From assembly GCA_018819105.1 (NCBI GenBank), contig JAHJQV010000030.1, positions 1 to 63,654 on the forward strand: a DNA stretch of 63,654 nucleotides. Reading direction: 5' to 3'. Position numbers and translations under genes: made by a program. Of the stretch, positions 24,226 through 33,598 are shown piece by piece (position 1 is the first letter of the stretch; the number at the start of each line of letters is the position of its first letter). The DNA is from Gammaproteobacteria bacterium (GTDB lineage: Bacteria; Pseudomonadota; Gammaproteobacteria; Xanthomonadales; Wenzhouxiangellaceae). Below the pieces are notes generated by a model. It saw only the letters and a program-made list of their open reading frames with translations, did not search any database and was not told where the DNA came from.

Positions 24226-27200
24226 ATGCAAAGACTGCTGTTGTATGGGAGTCAGGCGCTGCCTGACTTCCGCTTGCACAACCTGCGGCAGAAGCTCATC
24301 GCTGAGTGCGGCCTGCCGGTGAGTGCGGTGTCGGCCACCACGGTTTACCTGCTGGATTACCAGCAGGACACGAGCAGTGCTGATGTCCCCGAGTGGTTGC
24401 CAAGACTGCAGGAACTGCTCGCGGCAGACGCGGAGACTGCGCTGCCGACTGCGCAGGGCTGGTTGAGCGCACCAAGACCCGGAACCCGCTCGGCCTGGTC
24501 GTCCAAGGCCACGGACATCACCCGTCGTTGCGGTTTTACCGCCGTGGCAGGTATCGAGCACGCCGTGCTTTGGCTGCTCTACGCGCAGCAGCAAGATGGG
24601 CATGACAGCGAGACGCTGCAGACCCTGCCGGAGTCAGCCAGGCGACTGCTGCATGACCCGATGCTGCAACAGCTCAGTCAGGGAATCCGTACTGCGGCGA
24701 TGGCGCCTGCTGACCTGCCGCAGCGCCCATTGCGGCAGTTTGTGTTGCCGGATCCTGCGGGCGAACCTGCTGCTGGACAGCAGACGCTGGAGCAATTGAA
24801 TCAGGACTTGGCGCTGGGTTTGCAGGCTGCTGAGCTGGACTGGCTGCGCCAGGGTTATGCCAGTCTTGGACGCGGTCCCACGGACGCCGAACTGCTGATG
24901 TTTGCGCAGGCCAATTCAGAACACTGCCGGCATAAAATCTTCAATGCACAGTGGCTGCAGGATGGCCAGATACTGCCGCAAAGCCTGTTTCAGATGATCC
25001 GGCACACCCATGCGCAGCATAGCGCGGGGGTGCTCTCTGCGTATCACGACAACGCAGCGGTGGTGCAGGGTCTTGCCGGGCAGGCTCTGGAGCCCGATCT
25101 CGGGCATGAGTACCGGTTTCAGCCCGCCCAGCCGATTCCATTTCAGATCAAGGTCGAAACCCACAATCACCCTACAGCCATATCGCCGTGGCCAGGTGCA
25201 GCCACCGGCAGCGGCGGAGAAATCCGCGATGAGGCGGCCACTGGTCGCGGCGCCCAGCCGCGCGGCGGGCTGACCGGGTTCAGCGTCTCGGAGCTGCTTA
25301 TCCCGGGTCAGCAACAGCCCTGGGAGCATGGTCTGGAAACACCGTCTCGACAAGCCACTGCATTGCAGATCATGCTGGAAGCCCCACTGGGCGCGGCGGC
25401 GTTCAACAACGAATTCGGTCGGCCTGCTCTGGGCGGCTACTGGCGCACACTGACGCTGCCGGTCGCTGCCACGGATGCGGCGGCCGAGAACGTCAGCCAA
25501 CAGCGCTGGTGGGGTTATCACAAGCCAATCATGATTGCCGGTGGCTGCGGCCAGATGCGCGAGGGGCAGGTTGACAAGCTGTCACTGCGACCGGGCGACA
25601 TGGTCATCGTACTTGGTGGTGCGGCGATGCTCATCGGTCTTGGTGGCGGCTCGGCCTCATCGCAGCATGGCGGATCGGCCAGCGAGGCGCTGGATTTCAG
25701 CTCCGTACAGCGTGGCAATCCGGAAATGCAGCGGCGCTGCCAGGAAGTCATCAACCGCTGCTGGATGCAGGGTGAACAAAACCCGATCCGCTCCATCCAT
25801 GATGTCGGTGCCGGTGGACTCAGCAACGCTGTTCCGGAATTGCTGCACGATGCCGGTTGTGGCGGTGAGCTGCAGCTGCGCGACATCCCCTGCACCGACC
25901 CGTCCATGTCGCCGATGGAAATCTGGTGCAACGAATCACAGGAGCGTTACGTCATCGGCATGGCTGCTGAGGACGTGCAGCGCTTCGCCGAGCTGTGCCA
26001 GCGTGAGCGCTGCCCGTTTGCCGTGATCGGCGTGGCCAGCAATGCAGACCGACTGCGACTGCACGACGCCTGGCATGACAATGATCCGGTGGACATGCCG
26101 ATGTCTCTGCTGCTGGGCGACCTGCCACGCATGCAGCGCGAGTATCTTCCCGTCCTGGCAGCACCGTCCGCAACCGGCGGCAACGACTCGGGCTGCTGGC
26201 ACGGTATCGACCTAACCCACGCCATCGAGCGCGTACTGGCATTGCCCAGTGTGGGCAGCAAGCAGTTTCTCATCACCATCGGCGACCGTCATGTCGGCGG
26301 GCTGACCTGTCGCGAGCAGATGGTGGGGCCGTGGCAGGTTCCAGTGGCCGATCATGCCCTGATGCTGAACGATTTTCACGGTAGCGCCGGTGTTGCCATG
26401 AGCATGGGTGAGCGCAGTCCGGTGGCCATTCGCAACGCCCCGGCAGCGGCCCGGCTGGCCATCGCCGAGGCGGTGCTGAACCTGGCCGGCGCAGGCGTTG
26501 CCGATTTATCGACGATCAAACTGTCGGCCAACTGGATGGCCGCATGCGGTCGTGATGATCAGGCTGCCGCGCTGTACGACAGTGTCGCGGCGGTGGCGCT
26601 GGAGATGTGTCCGGCACTCGGGCTGGCCATTCCGGTGGGCAAGGATTCATTGTCCATGCAGGTGCAATGGCAGCAAGACCAGAACGGTGGCAGCGCGCAG
26701 CACTGTGAGGTGGCGGCACCGGTGTCCCTGATTGTCTCGGCGTTTGCCGCAGTGGCTGATGTCGAGCTTGCGGTGACACCGCAGCTGCAGCAGCTGGCAG
26801 ACACCCGCCTGTGGCTGATCGCACCCAACGGTCGGCAACAGCGGCTGGGCTGCTCGGCGCTGGCGCAGGTGTATGCCCGTGAGCTGGACAGCAGCGGGCA
26901 GGCGGTGGCCGACGTGGATGACAACAATGCTTTCCGCAAGTGTTTCGAACTGGTACAGCAGGCGCTGCAGGCCGATACCGTGCTGGCCTGTCATGATCGC
27001 TCCGATGGCGGTTTGCTGTGCACGGCGCTGGAAATGGCATTTGCCGGTCGTGCCGGCATCACCCTGCATGCCCCTGAGGAGGACCTGATCGGCTGGCTGT
27101 TCAACGAGGAACCGGGGCTGCTGCTGCAATTGCATGACGCGGCAGCCGCACAACTGAAAAAGCGCTTTGCCGACGCTGGTCTGGACCAGTGCATGCAATT

Positions 27201-28230
27201 GGCCGGCACGGTCGAGGCGCATCAGGATCTGCGCATCGTTCGCACCAGTGCCGCTGACGATGACGTCATCAATCCACAGCCGCTGTGGACATTGCAGCAG
27301 CAATGGGCCAGAACCAGCCATCTGTTGCAGCGTCTTCGCGACAACCCGGACTGCGCCGACGAAGAGTTTGCCAGCATCACACAATGGCGCAATCCGCCCC
27401 TGTGCAGTGAGCTGACCTTCACCCCGCCAGCAGCGCCGATGATCCAGACCGGCGCCAAACCCAGGGTGGCAATCCTGCGCGAGCAAGGGGTGAACTCGCA
27501 AACCGAACTGGCGGCGGCGTTCATGCATGCCGGTTTCACTGCCGTGGACGTGCACATGAGCGACGTGCATGCCAATCCACAGCTGTTGCAGGGCTTTCAG
27601 GGACTGGCCGCCTGCGGAGGGTTTTCCTATGGCGATGTGCTGGGTGCCGGTCGTGGCTGGGCCCGCTCGATACTGTTCAACGCCCAGCTGCGCCGCGCGT
27701 TTGCGGATTTCTTTGCCGATAAACAGCGCTTTGCCCTGGGCATCTGCAATGGCTGTCAGATGCTGGCCAGTCTGCGCGAGCTGATCCCCGGTACCGGACA
27801 CTGGCCGGATCTGGTGGCCAACCGCAGTGGCCAGTACGAGTGCCGCATGAGTCTGGTGGAGGTGCAGCCGGGCCCGTCTCTGTTTTTCCAGGGCATGCAG
27901 GGCAGTGTCATGCCCATCGTCAGCGCGCACGGTGAGGGTCGCATGCGATTTGCCGATGACCAGGCGCAGCAGGCGGTGGCGGTGAGCATGCGTTATGTGT
28001 CGGCACCGGGGCAGGTGGCAGAGCTGTATCCATACAATCCCAATGGCTCGCCACAGGGCATCTGTGCGGTCAGCAACAGCGATGGCCGCATCACCATTTC
28101 CATGCCGCATCCGGAGCGTCTGTTGCGGCGGCAGAATGCCGGTTGGTTGAGCGCTGCGGCGATGCGCCAGGCACCGCAGTCGTCGGCATGGTTGCAAATG
28201 TTTCATAATGCACGCAACTGGTTGCAATGA
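24226..28230 (+). CDS. purL: Phosphoribosylformylglycinamidine synthase
   Basis: Large single-chain FGAM synthase of purine biosynthesis: converts FGAR, glutamine and ATP to FGAM. The 1334-residue product contains the N-terminal PurS-like and linker parts (GPTDAELLMFAQANSEHCRHKIF), two ATP-binding/AIRS-like halves (KVETHNHPTAISPWPGAATGSGGEIRDE; PVGKDSLSMQVQW) and a C-terminal glutaminase domain with GGFSYGDVLGAGRGWA, nucleophile Cys1174 in GICNGCQM and the His/Glu pair in PHPER. Length matches the proteobacterial long form. ATG 24226 aligns with the E. coli N-terminus, but no good ribosome-binding site precedes it because of the abutting element. Confidence 0.97.
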   Translation: MQRLLLYGSQALPDFRLHNLRQKLIAECGLPVSAVSATTVYLLDYQQDTSSADVPEWLPRLQELLAADAETALPTAQGWLSAPRPGTRSAWSSKATDITRRCGFTAVAGIEHAVLWLLYAQQQDGHDSETLQTLPESARRLLHDPMLQQLSQGIRTAAMAPADLPQRPLRQFVLPDPAGEPAAGQQTLEQLNQDLALGLQAAELDWLRQGYASLGRGPTDAELLMFAQANSEHCRHKIFNAQWLQDGQILPQSLFQMIRHTHAQHSAGVLSAYHDNAAVVQGLAGQALEPDLGHEYRFQPAQPIPFQIKVETHNHPTAISPWPGAATGSGGEIRDEAATGRGAQPRGGLTGFSVSELLIPGQQQPWEHGLETPSRQATALQIMLEAPLGAAAFNNEFGRPALGGYWRTLTLPVAATDAAAENVSQQRWWGYHKPIMIAGGCGQMREGQVDKLSLRPGDMVIVLGGAAMLIGLGGGSASSQHGGSASEALDFSSVQRGNPEMQRRCQEVINRCWMQGEQNPIRSIHDVGAGGLSNAVPELLHDAGCGGELQLRDIPCTDPSMSPMEIWCNESQERYVIGMAAEDVQRFAELCQRERCPFAVIGVASNADRLRLHDAWHDNDPVDMPMSLLLGDLPRMQREYLPVLAAPSATGGNDSGCWHGIDLTHAIERVLALPSVGSKQFLITIGDRHVGGLTCREQMVGPWQVPVADHALMLNDFHGSAGVAMSMGERSPVAIRNAPAAARLAIAEAVLNLAGAGVADLSTIKLSANWMAACGRDDQAAALYDSVAAVALEMCPALGLAIPVGKDSLSMQVQWQQDQNGGSAQHCEVAAPVSLIVSAFAAVADVELAVTPQLQQLADTRLWLIAPNGRQQRLGCSALAQVYARELDSSGQAVADVDDNNAFRKCFELVQQALQADTVLACHDRSDGGLLCTALEMAFAGRAGITLHAPEEDLIGWLFNEEPGLLLQLHDAAAAQLKKRFADAGLDQCMQLAGTVEAHQDLRIVRTSAADDDVINPQPLWTLQQQWARTSHLLQRLRDNPDCADEEFASITQWRNPPLCSELTFTPPAAPMIQTGAKPRVAILREQGVNSQTELAAAFMHAGFTAVDVHMSDVHANPQLLQGFQGLAACGGFSYGDVLGAGRGWARSILFNAQLRRAFADFFADKQRFALGICNGCQMLASLRELIPGTGHWPDLVANRSGQYECRMSLVEVQPGPSLFFQGMQGSVMPIVSAHGEGRMRFADDQAQQAVAVSMRYVSAPGQVAELYPYNPNGSPQGICAVSNSDGRITISMPHPERLLRRQNAGWLSAAAMRQAPQSSAWLQMFHNARNWLQ

Positions 28231-28273
28231 AGGCAGCGCCACAGACAATTCAGCACAGCTAAGGTGAAAACCC

Positions 28274-28927
28274 ATGGGAGAGCAGTCAAAACCAGCGCAG
28301 AAAACCAGCGCGCAGCGTGACGCGCTGAATGCCCGACGTGCTGCACGCGAGCTTTTCCTGCTCGCAGCACTGTGGCTGCCGATGGGCTTTTTTCTCTGGT
28401 TTTATCTGGCCGACTGGCTGGTTTGGCCGGTGGGTCGCATTGCCGATCTGATCCTCACCGCGCTGATGCCGGATGCCATCGATGGTCTGCAGCAGGTGCG
28501 TCACAGCTTTGATGTGTACACCCTGATCCCGGCGGAAAGGCTGGTGGAAGGCCGCGTGGCGCTGCTGACCTGGAGCGTCAACCCGATGATCTACGGCTAT
28601 GGTGTGCCGTTGCTGTTCGGCCTGATCATGGCCACCCCCGGGCTGAGCCCGTGGCGCCGAATCCTGCAGATGCTGACAGGCTATCTGGTGCTGGTGCTGG
28701 TGCAGGTCTGGGGCGTCTGCTGGGAGGTGCTCAAGGACATGGCGCTGAAAACCGGCCCGCTGGCGGCGCGTGTGGTCAGTGAACTGGGTCTGCCTGACAA
28801 TCTCATTGCGCTGTGCTACCAGCTCGGTTATCTGATCATGCCGGCGGTGCTGCCGCTGATGCTGTGGATACTGATGAACCGTCGCTTTCTTGATCAGTAC
28901 ATTGCGCGTCCGGCGCGTGCGGGCTGA
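28274..28927 (+). CDS. Membrane protein resembling exosortase H-associated proteins
   Basis: A 217-residue protein with a basic N-terminus and about four membrane helices (ELFLLAALWLPMGFFLWFYL; YGYGVPLLFGLIMATPG; LTGYLVLVLVQVWGVCWEVL; LIMPAVLPLMLWILM). The block VNPMIYGYGVPLL and the QVWGVCWEVLK helix recall the small membrane proteins annotated with exosortase H, but no exosortase or sorting-signal protein lies in the window, so this is a tentative resemblance. It sits 43 bases after purL and just before the secretion operon. Role unknown. Confidence 0.4.
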   Translation: MGEQSKPAQKTSAQRDALNARRAARELFLLAALWLPMGFFLWFYLADWLVWPVGRIADLILTALMPDAIDGLQQVRHSFDVYTLIPAERLVEGRVALLTWSVNPMIYGYGVPLLFGLIMATPGLSPWRRILQMLTGYLVLVLVQVWGVCWEVLKDMALKTGPLAARVVSELGLPDNLIALCYQLGYLIMPAVLPLMLWILMNRRFLDQYIARPARAG

Positions 28928-28965
28928 ACTTGCCGTAGCAGCAGGGTTCACACTGACACAAGCGC

Positions 28966-28971
28966 TATAAT
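28966..28971 (+). promoter_or_regulatory. Possible -10 element of the type II secretion operon
   Basis: A perfect TATAAT seven bases before the gspE ATG at 28978. A transcript starting at the usual distance would begin at or beside the start codon, and no ribosome-binding site is present, which would fit a leaderless mRNA. The -35 match is poor, so confidence is low. Confidence 0.35.
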
Positions 28972-28977
28972 GCAACC

Positions 28978-30813
28978 ATGACAGAGGAAACCGAACAAGT
29001 GCAAACTGATGCGGGCGAGCACAGCGCCGACAGCGCTGTCGACTCGGCTGCGGGCAATCCGGCTGCTGTGATGTCGCTGCAACCGGAGCAGGCCGCACAG
29101 ATGCTGGCTGACCAGAGCCTGCTGCAGGTGGATGCCGGGGCAGAAGCCATCTGCGCCGACCTGCTCGAGCATCAGCGCCTGCGCGAGACCGATCTGCACA
29201 AGGCCCAGCAATACCAGCAACAGCATGGTGGCCAGCTCATCACGCTGCTGGTGCGCCTGGGCCTGGTGTCCGAGCGCGATGTGGCGGAGGCGCAGGCGCG
29301 GCTGCTGCAACTGCCGCTGCTCGACAGCAAGGATTACCCGGAAGCGGCCCCGGAACTGGAACACGTTTCGGTGCGCTACATGAAGCACAGCCAGCTGGTG
29401 CCCATTCGCGTGGACGAAGATCAGCTGCAGGTGGTCATGACCAACCCGCAGGACGAGTTTGCGCTGAAATCCCTGCACATGGCCACCGGACTGCAGATCA
29501 GGCCGCTGGTTGGCGTGGCATCCGAGATCGATGACGCCATCGAGCGTTATCACGGCGGTGGCAAATCACAGATGCAGCAGCTGCAGGAGTCGCTGGGCAG
29601 CGAGGGCGTGGACGACGACGACGTCGAACATCTGCGAGATCTGGCCTCGGAAGCACCGGTCATTCGGCTGGTCAATCTGATTCTGCAGCGTGCGGTGGAA
29701 TCGCGCGCTTCAGACATACACATCGAACCGTTCGAAAACCGCCTCAAGGTGCGCTATCGCATTGATGGCGTGCTGCGCGAGGTCGAGTCGCCGCCGGCCA
29801 GCTCCACCTCGGCGGTGATCAGCCGCGTCAAGATCATGGCCAAGCTGAACATCGCCGAACGGCGCCTGCCGCAGGACGGCCGCATCATGCACCGGGTCCA
29901 GGGCAAGGAGCTGGATCTGCGTGTGTCCACCGTGCCCACCGCGCATGGCGAGAGCGTGGTCATGCGTATTCTCGACCGTGAAAGCGTGGTGCTGGATTTT
30001 GCCGCACTGGGCTTTGATGATTTTCATCAACAGCGCTTCGAAAAAGTGCTGCACATGCCGCACGGCATCATACTGGTCACCGGTCCCACTGGTTCCGGCA
30101 AGACCACAACCCTGTACACCGCGCTGTCCAGCATCAACACGCCGGACCGCAAGATCATCACGGTGGAGGACCCGGTCGAGTACCAGCTGGAAGGGATCAA
30201 CCAGATTCAGGCCAAATCCTCCATCGGACTGGACTTCGCCAGCGCCTTGCGTGCCATCGTGCGCCAGGACCCGGACATCATCATGATCGGCGAAATGCGT
30301 GATCTGGAAACCGCCAAGATCGCCATCCAGTCGGCGCTGACCGGCCATCTGGTGCTTTCCACCATCCACACCAACTCGGCCGCCGGCGGCATCACCCGCA
30401 TGCTCGACATGGGGGTTGAGGATTACCTGCTCACCTCCACCGTGAATGCCATCATGGCGCAGCGGCTGGTGCGCCGACTGGATCCGAAAACGCGCATTCC
30501 CTATCAGGTGGATCGCGAGTTCATGCAGGAAGTTGGTCTCACCGATGTGGCCGACGGGGATCAGGTCACGTTGTACAAACCGGGTACCAGTGAAACCAAT
30601 CCAACCGGTTTTCGTGGCCGTCTCAGCATCATGGAACTGTTGCAGGTGAATGAGCCGATCCGCCGCCAGATCATGAAGCACGCCGATGAAGCGGACATCC
30701 ATCAGCTGGCGCTGGATCAGGGCATGCGCAGCATGTACGACGACGGCCTGATGAAATGTCTGCAGGGGCTGACCACGATTGAGGAAGTCCTGCGTGTCAA
30801 CCAGGAGGGTTGA
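28978..30813 (+). CDS. gspE: Type II secretion ATPase GspE
   Basis: Cytoplasmic motor ATPase that drives pseudopilus assembly. The 611-residue product has an N-terminal domain that would bind GspL, then the ATPase core with Walker A GPTGSGKTTTLY (Lys375), Asp box (VESRASDIHIEPFENRLKVRYRIDGVL), Walker B PDIIMIGEMRD and His box STIHTNSA. The zinc-binding tetracysteine of most GspE proteins (CxxC..CxxC) is lost: the segment reads LDPKTRIPY..YKPGTSETNPTGFRGR with none of the four Cys. First gene of the E-to-D operon. Confidence 0.95.
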   Translation: MTEETEQVQTDAGEHSADSAVDSAAGNPAAVMSLQPEQAAQMLADQSLLQVDAGAEAICADLLEHQRLRETDLHKAQQYQQQHGGQLITLLVRLGLVSERDVAEAQARLLQLPLLDSKDYPEAAPELEHVSVRYMKHSQLVPIRVDEDQLQVVMTNPQDEFALKSLHMATGLQIRPLVGVASEIDDAIERYHGGGKSQMQQLQESLGSEGVDDDDVEHLRDLASEAPVIRLVNLILQRAVESRASDIHIEPFENRLKVRYRIDGVLREVESPPASSTSAVISRVKIMAKLNIAERRLPQDGRIMHRVQGKELDLRVSTVPTAHGESVVMRILDRESVVLDFAALGFDDFHQQRFEKVLHMPHGIILVTGPTGSGKTTTLYTALSSINTPDRKIITVEDPVEYQLEGINQIQAKSSIGLDFASALRAIVRQDPDIIMIGEMRDLETAKIAIQSALTGHLVLSTIHTNSAAGGITRMLDMGVEDYLLTSTVNAIMAQRLVRRLDPKTRIPYQVDREFMQEVGLTDVADGDQVTLYKPGTSETNPTGFRGRLSIMELLQVNEPIRRQIMKHADEADIHQLALDQGMRSMYDDGLMKCLQGLTTIEEVLRVNQEG

Positions 30814-30906
30814 TTCACTGTGTACCACAACGTCCCACACACCATCAGTTCAGCGCAATCGCCTTGCCTGGCTCGCAGAACGGCGGTCCCGGTGAGCGAC
30901 TGAGCC

Positions 30907-32121
30907 ATGGCCACCTATCAGTACAAGGCGGTCACGCCCACCGGTGAAACCATTCGCGGAGAACTGGATGCCAGCAGCGCCGAGGATGCTGCACGCATCT
31001 TGCAGGAGGCGGGCAACATTCCGCTGCAGGCGCGCGCCACCAGCGAAGGCGGCGGGCTGGATCTGCGCGCCCTGCTGGTGCGTTCCGGCAAGCCGGGGGC
31101 GCGTGAGGTGGGCCAGTTCACCCAGCAGATGGCGACCTTGCTGCAGGCTGGTCTGCCACTGGATCGTTCCCTGCAGGTACTGATTGACCTGGCGGAAAAC
31201 GAGCGCACCCGGCGCATGGTGGAGAAGGTGCGCGATCACGTGCGTGAGGGTGGCACGCTGTCGGATGGGCTGGAGGCCCAGCATGGCGTGTTCAACCGGC
31301 TGTATGTGAACATGGTGCGGGCCGGTGAGCTGGGTGGCACGCTGGAGGAAACCCTGGCCCGGCTGTCCGATTATCTGCAGCGCAGCAAGGAGTTGAAGGA
31401 CAGCATCGGCTCGGCGCTGGTGTATCCGATCATGCTCATGCTATTGGCAGCCGGTTCGCTGATCCTGCTGCTGACCTACGTGATCCCGCAGTTCACGCCA
31501 ATCTTTGAAGACATGGGCGCCGACCTGCCGACATTGACCAAGGTTGTGCTCGGTGCTGGCTCTGCATTGCAGAACTACTGGTGGTTGATGATACTCACCG
31601 GTGCGGCGGTGGTGTGGTTTTTTCGCGCCCAGTTCGCCAATCCGAAAACCCGGCTGCAATGGGACAAGCGCATCCTGCACATGCGCTGGATCGGTGATCT
31701 GGTGGCGAAAATGGAAACGGCGAAACTGGCACGCACCACCGGCACCCTGCTGGTCAATGGCGTGCCGCTGCTTGGTGCCCTGTCCATTGCCCGCAATGTC
31801 ATGACCAACACCGTGCTGCAGGCGGTGGTTGCCGATGCGGCCAATGAGGTTAAGACAGGGCACTCGCTGGCGCGCACGCTGGCCAGGGACGACAGCTTCC
31901 CGCGGCTGGCGCTGCAGATGATCAGCGTGGGTGAGGAAACCGGCCAGCTGGACCAGATGCTGTTGCGCGTGGCCGATACTTTTGATCGTGAGGTGCGAAC
32001 CACTGTCGACCGTCTGATGTCACTGTTTGTGCCGCTGATGACCCTGGTGCTGGCAGTGATGATCGGTCTGATCGTGATGTCGGTTCTGGTCGCGATACTG
32101 GGCATCAATGAACTGGTCTGA
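30907..32121 (+). CDS. gspF: Type II secretion inner-membrane platform protein GspF
   Basis: A 404-residue polytopic platform protein. It starts MATYQYKAVTPTGETIRGELDA and carries two GspF domains (QFTQQMATLLQAGLPLDRSLQVL and AKLARTTGTLLVNGVPLLGALSI), three membrane helices, and the conserved MISVGEETGQLDQML. It contacts GspE and GspL and helps extract pseudopilins. It begins 93 bases after gspE. Confidence 0.96.
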   Translation: MATYQYKAVTPTGETIRGELDASSAEDAARILQEAGNIPLQARATSEGGGLDLRALLVRSGKPGAREVGQFTQQMATLLQAGLPLDRSLQVLIDLAENERTRRMVEKVRDHVREGGTLSDGLEAQHGVFNRLYVNMVRAGELGGTLEETLARLSDYLQRSKELKDSIGSALVYPIMLMLLAAGSLILLLTYVIPQFTPIFEDMGADLPTLTKVVLGAGSALQNYWWLMILTGAAVVWFFRAQFANPKTRLQWDKRILHMRWIGDLVAKMETAKLARTTGTLLVNGVPLLGALSIARNVMTNTVLQAVVADAANEVKTGHSLARTLARDDSFPRLALQMISVGEETGQLDQMLLRVADTFDREVRTTVDRLMSLFVPLMTLVLAVMIGLIVMSVLVAILGINELV

Positions 32122-32199
32122 TGTGCCTCCGGCGACCACCCATCACAGCATCATTGAGCACTGACGTACACAACGGAAACCATTGAACGGGAAATTGCC

Positions 32200-32667
32200 A
32201 TGAACAAGTTAACCAATCGCATTGCATCATCCACAGCTGCTGTGCTGTCACGGCGCACGGTGGCCGCGCGCAGCGGATCCGGCTTCAGTCTGATCGAGCT
32301 GCTGGTGGTGCTGGTCATCCTGGGTCTGATCGCCGGTCTGGTGGTGCCCAACATCATCGGCCGCACCGAGGTGGCCAAATCCAGAGCGGCCAAGGCTGCG
32401 GTGCAGCAGTTGTCCAGCGCCGTGGATGGCTATTATCTGGATGTCGGCAATCCGCCGGACAGCCTGGAAGATCTGGTCAAGGAGCCGGGCGGCGTGGACA
32501 ACTGGCGCGGACCCTATGCCAAATCCAGCCTCATCACCGATCCCTGGGGCAATCCCTACCAGTACATCTACCCGGGCGAGCACGGTGAGTACGACATTGT
32601 TTCCTATGGGGCCGACAAGACCCAGGGCGGTGAAGGCAAAAACGCCGACATCAACAACTGGGAGTAA
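32200..32667 (+). CDS. gspG: Major pseudopilin GspG
   Basis: A 155-residue class III prepilin with a long basic leader (28 residues) cleaved in SGSG|FSLIELLVVLVILGLI by the prepilin peptidase; Glu5 of the mature form is present. The globular part has the GspG calcium/ C-terminal block RGPYAKSSLITDPWGNPYQY and YDIVSYGADKTQGGEGKNADI. It polymerises into the pseudopilus. The leader is longer than the usual 6-10 residues; an alternative start closer to the cleavage site is not evident. Confidence 0.96.
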   Translation: MNKLTNRIASSTAAVLSRRTVAARSGSGFSLIELLVVLVILGLIAGLVVPNIIGRTEVAKSRAAKAAVQQLSSAVDGYYLDVGNPPDSLEDLVKEPGGVDNWRGPYAKSSLITDPWGNPYQYIYPGEHGEYDIVSYGADKTQGGEGKNADINNWE

Positions 32668-32683
32668 GCCATCCGGCCTCATC

Positions 32684-33145
32684 ATGATGCATGGTTCGCA
32701 GCGGCAGCTTGGCTTCAGCCTGATGGAAATCATGCTGGTGCTGACCATCATTGGCCTGATGTTCGGTCTGGTGGCCATTTCCATGGGGCGTGGCGTCAGC
32801 AATGCCGAAATCCGCAATGCCAATCGCGAAGTGGCGGCGGCGCTGCGCTATACCCGCAGTCTGGCCATGCGCAGTCACAGCGAGCAGGTGTTCAGTGTGA
32901 ACATCGAGGACAAAAGCTGGCAGGCGGCAGACCGGCGTCCGGTGCAGATCCCGCGAGACATGGACATCACCATTGACACGGCGCGTTCGGAGATGACCGG
33001 TGAAAACACCGCCGGCATCCGCTTTTTTGCCGATGGCTCTTCTACCGGCGGCCGGGTCAAGCTGAGCAGCGCCGGGCGTGACTGGGTGGTCGGGGTGGAA
33101 TGGCTGACCGGTGAAATCACCCGCGGCGAGTTGCAGGACATCTGA
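32684..33145 (+). CDS. gspH: Minor pseudopilin GspH
   Basis: A 153-residue pseudopilin: short leader then G|FSLMEIMLVLTIIGLMFGLV, with Glu5 present, followed by a helix (NREVAAALRYTRSLAMRSHSEQV) and a beta-rich GspH domain (IRFFADGSSTGGRVKL..WLTGEI). It forms the pilus tip complex with I, J and K. Two adjacent ATGs (32684, 32687) are possible. The stop overlaps gspI. Confidence 0.88.
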   Translation: MMHGSQRQLGFSLMEIMLVLTIIGLMFGLVAISMGRGVSNAEIRNANREVAAALRYTRSLAMRSHSEQVFSVNIEDKSWQAADRRPVQIPRDMDITIDTARSEMTGENTAGIRFFADGSSTGGRVKLSSAGRDWVVGVEWLTGEITRGELQDI

Positions 33146-33597
33146 TGCGGCTGCAGCAAACAACTGCACGGCCTGGCCGGCTGCGCAGTCGCGGCTTTAC
33201 GCTGATCGAGATCCTGGCCGCGTTTCTGGTGTTTGCCCTGTCGTTTGCGGTCATCATGCAGATCATGAGCTCCAGCCTGCGCAACACGCGTGTGGCCGGT
33301 GATCTGACCCAGGCGGCACTGTATGCACAGTCAAAAATGGACATGCTGGGCATTGATGCGCCGGTGGAAGAGGGCGCTGACAGCGGCGAGTTTGATCAGC
33401 GTTATCGCTGGGAAATGCAGACCGAGTTGTATACCGTGGACGATGAGCGTGGCATCGACCCCGAGACCATTCCGGTGGACATGTACCGCATCATGCTGAC
33501 GGTCTACTGGCAAAAGGGCGGGCGAGAGGAAAGTGCCGATTTCACCACCTTGTATGCCCAGGACAGAAATTACCAGACGCGGGCATTCGGGCGCTGA
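33145..33597 (+). CDS. gspI: Minor pseudopilin GspI
   Basis: A 150-residue pseudopilin with leader cleavage at RSRG|FTLIEILAAFLVFAL and the GspI-like QAALYAQSKMDMLG segment. The start ATG overlaps the gspH stop (TGATG), and gspJ begins one base after its stop. Part of the tip complex initiating the pseudopilus. Confidence 0.9.
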   Translation: MRLQQTTARPGRLRSRGFTLIEILAAFLVFALSFAVIMQIMSSSLRNTRVAGDLTQAALYAQSKMDMLGIDAPVEEGADSGEFDQRYRWEMQTELYTVDDERGIDPETIPVDMYRIMLTVYWQKGGREESADFTTLYAQDRNYQTRAFGR

Positions 33598-33598
33598 C

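Noticed and set aside
26647-28275. 542-codon frame on the - strand
   Set aside because: Antisense to the conserved glutaminase half of purL; no motif seen.
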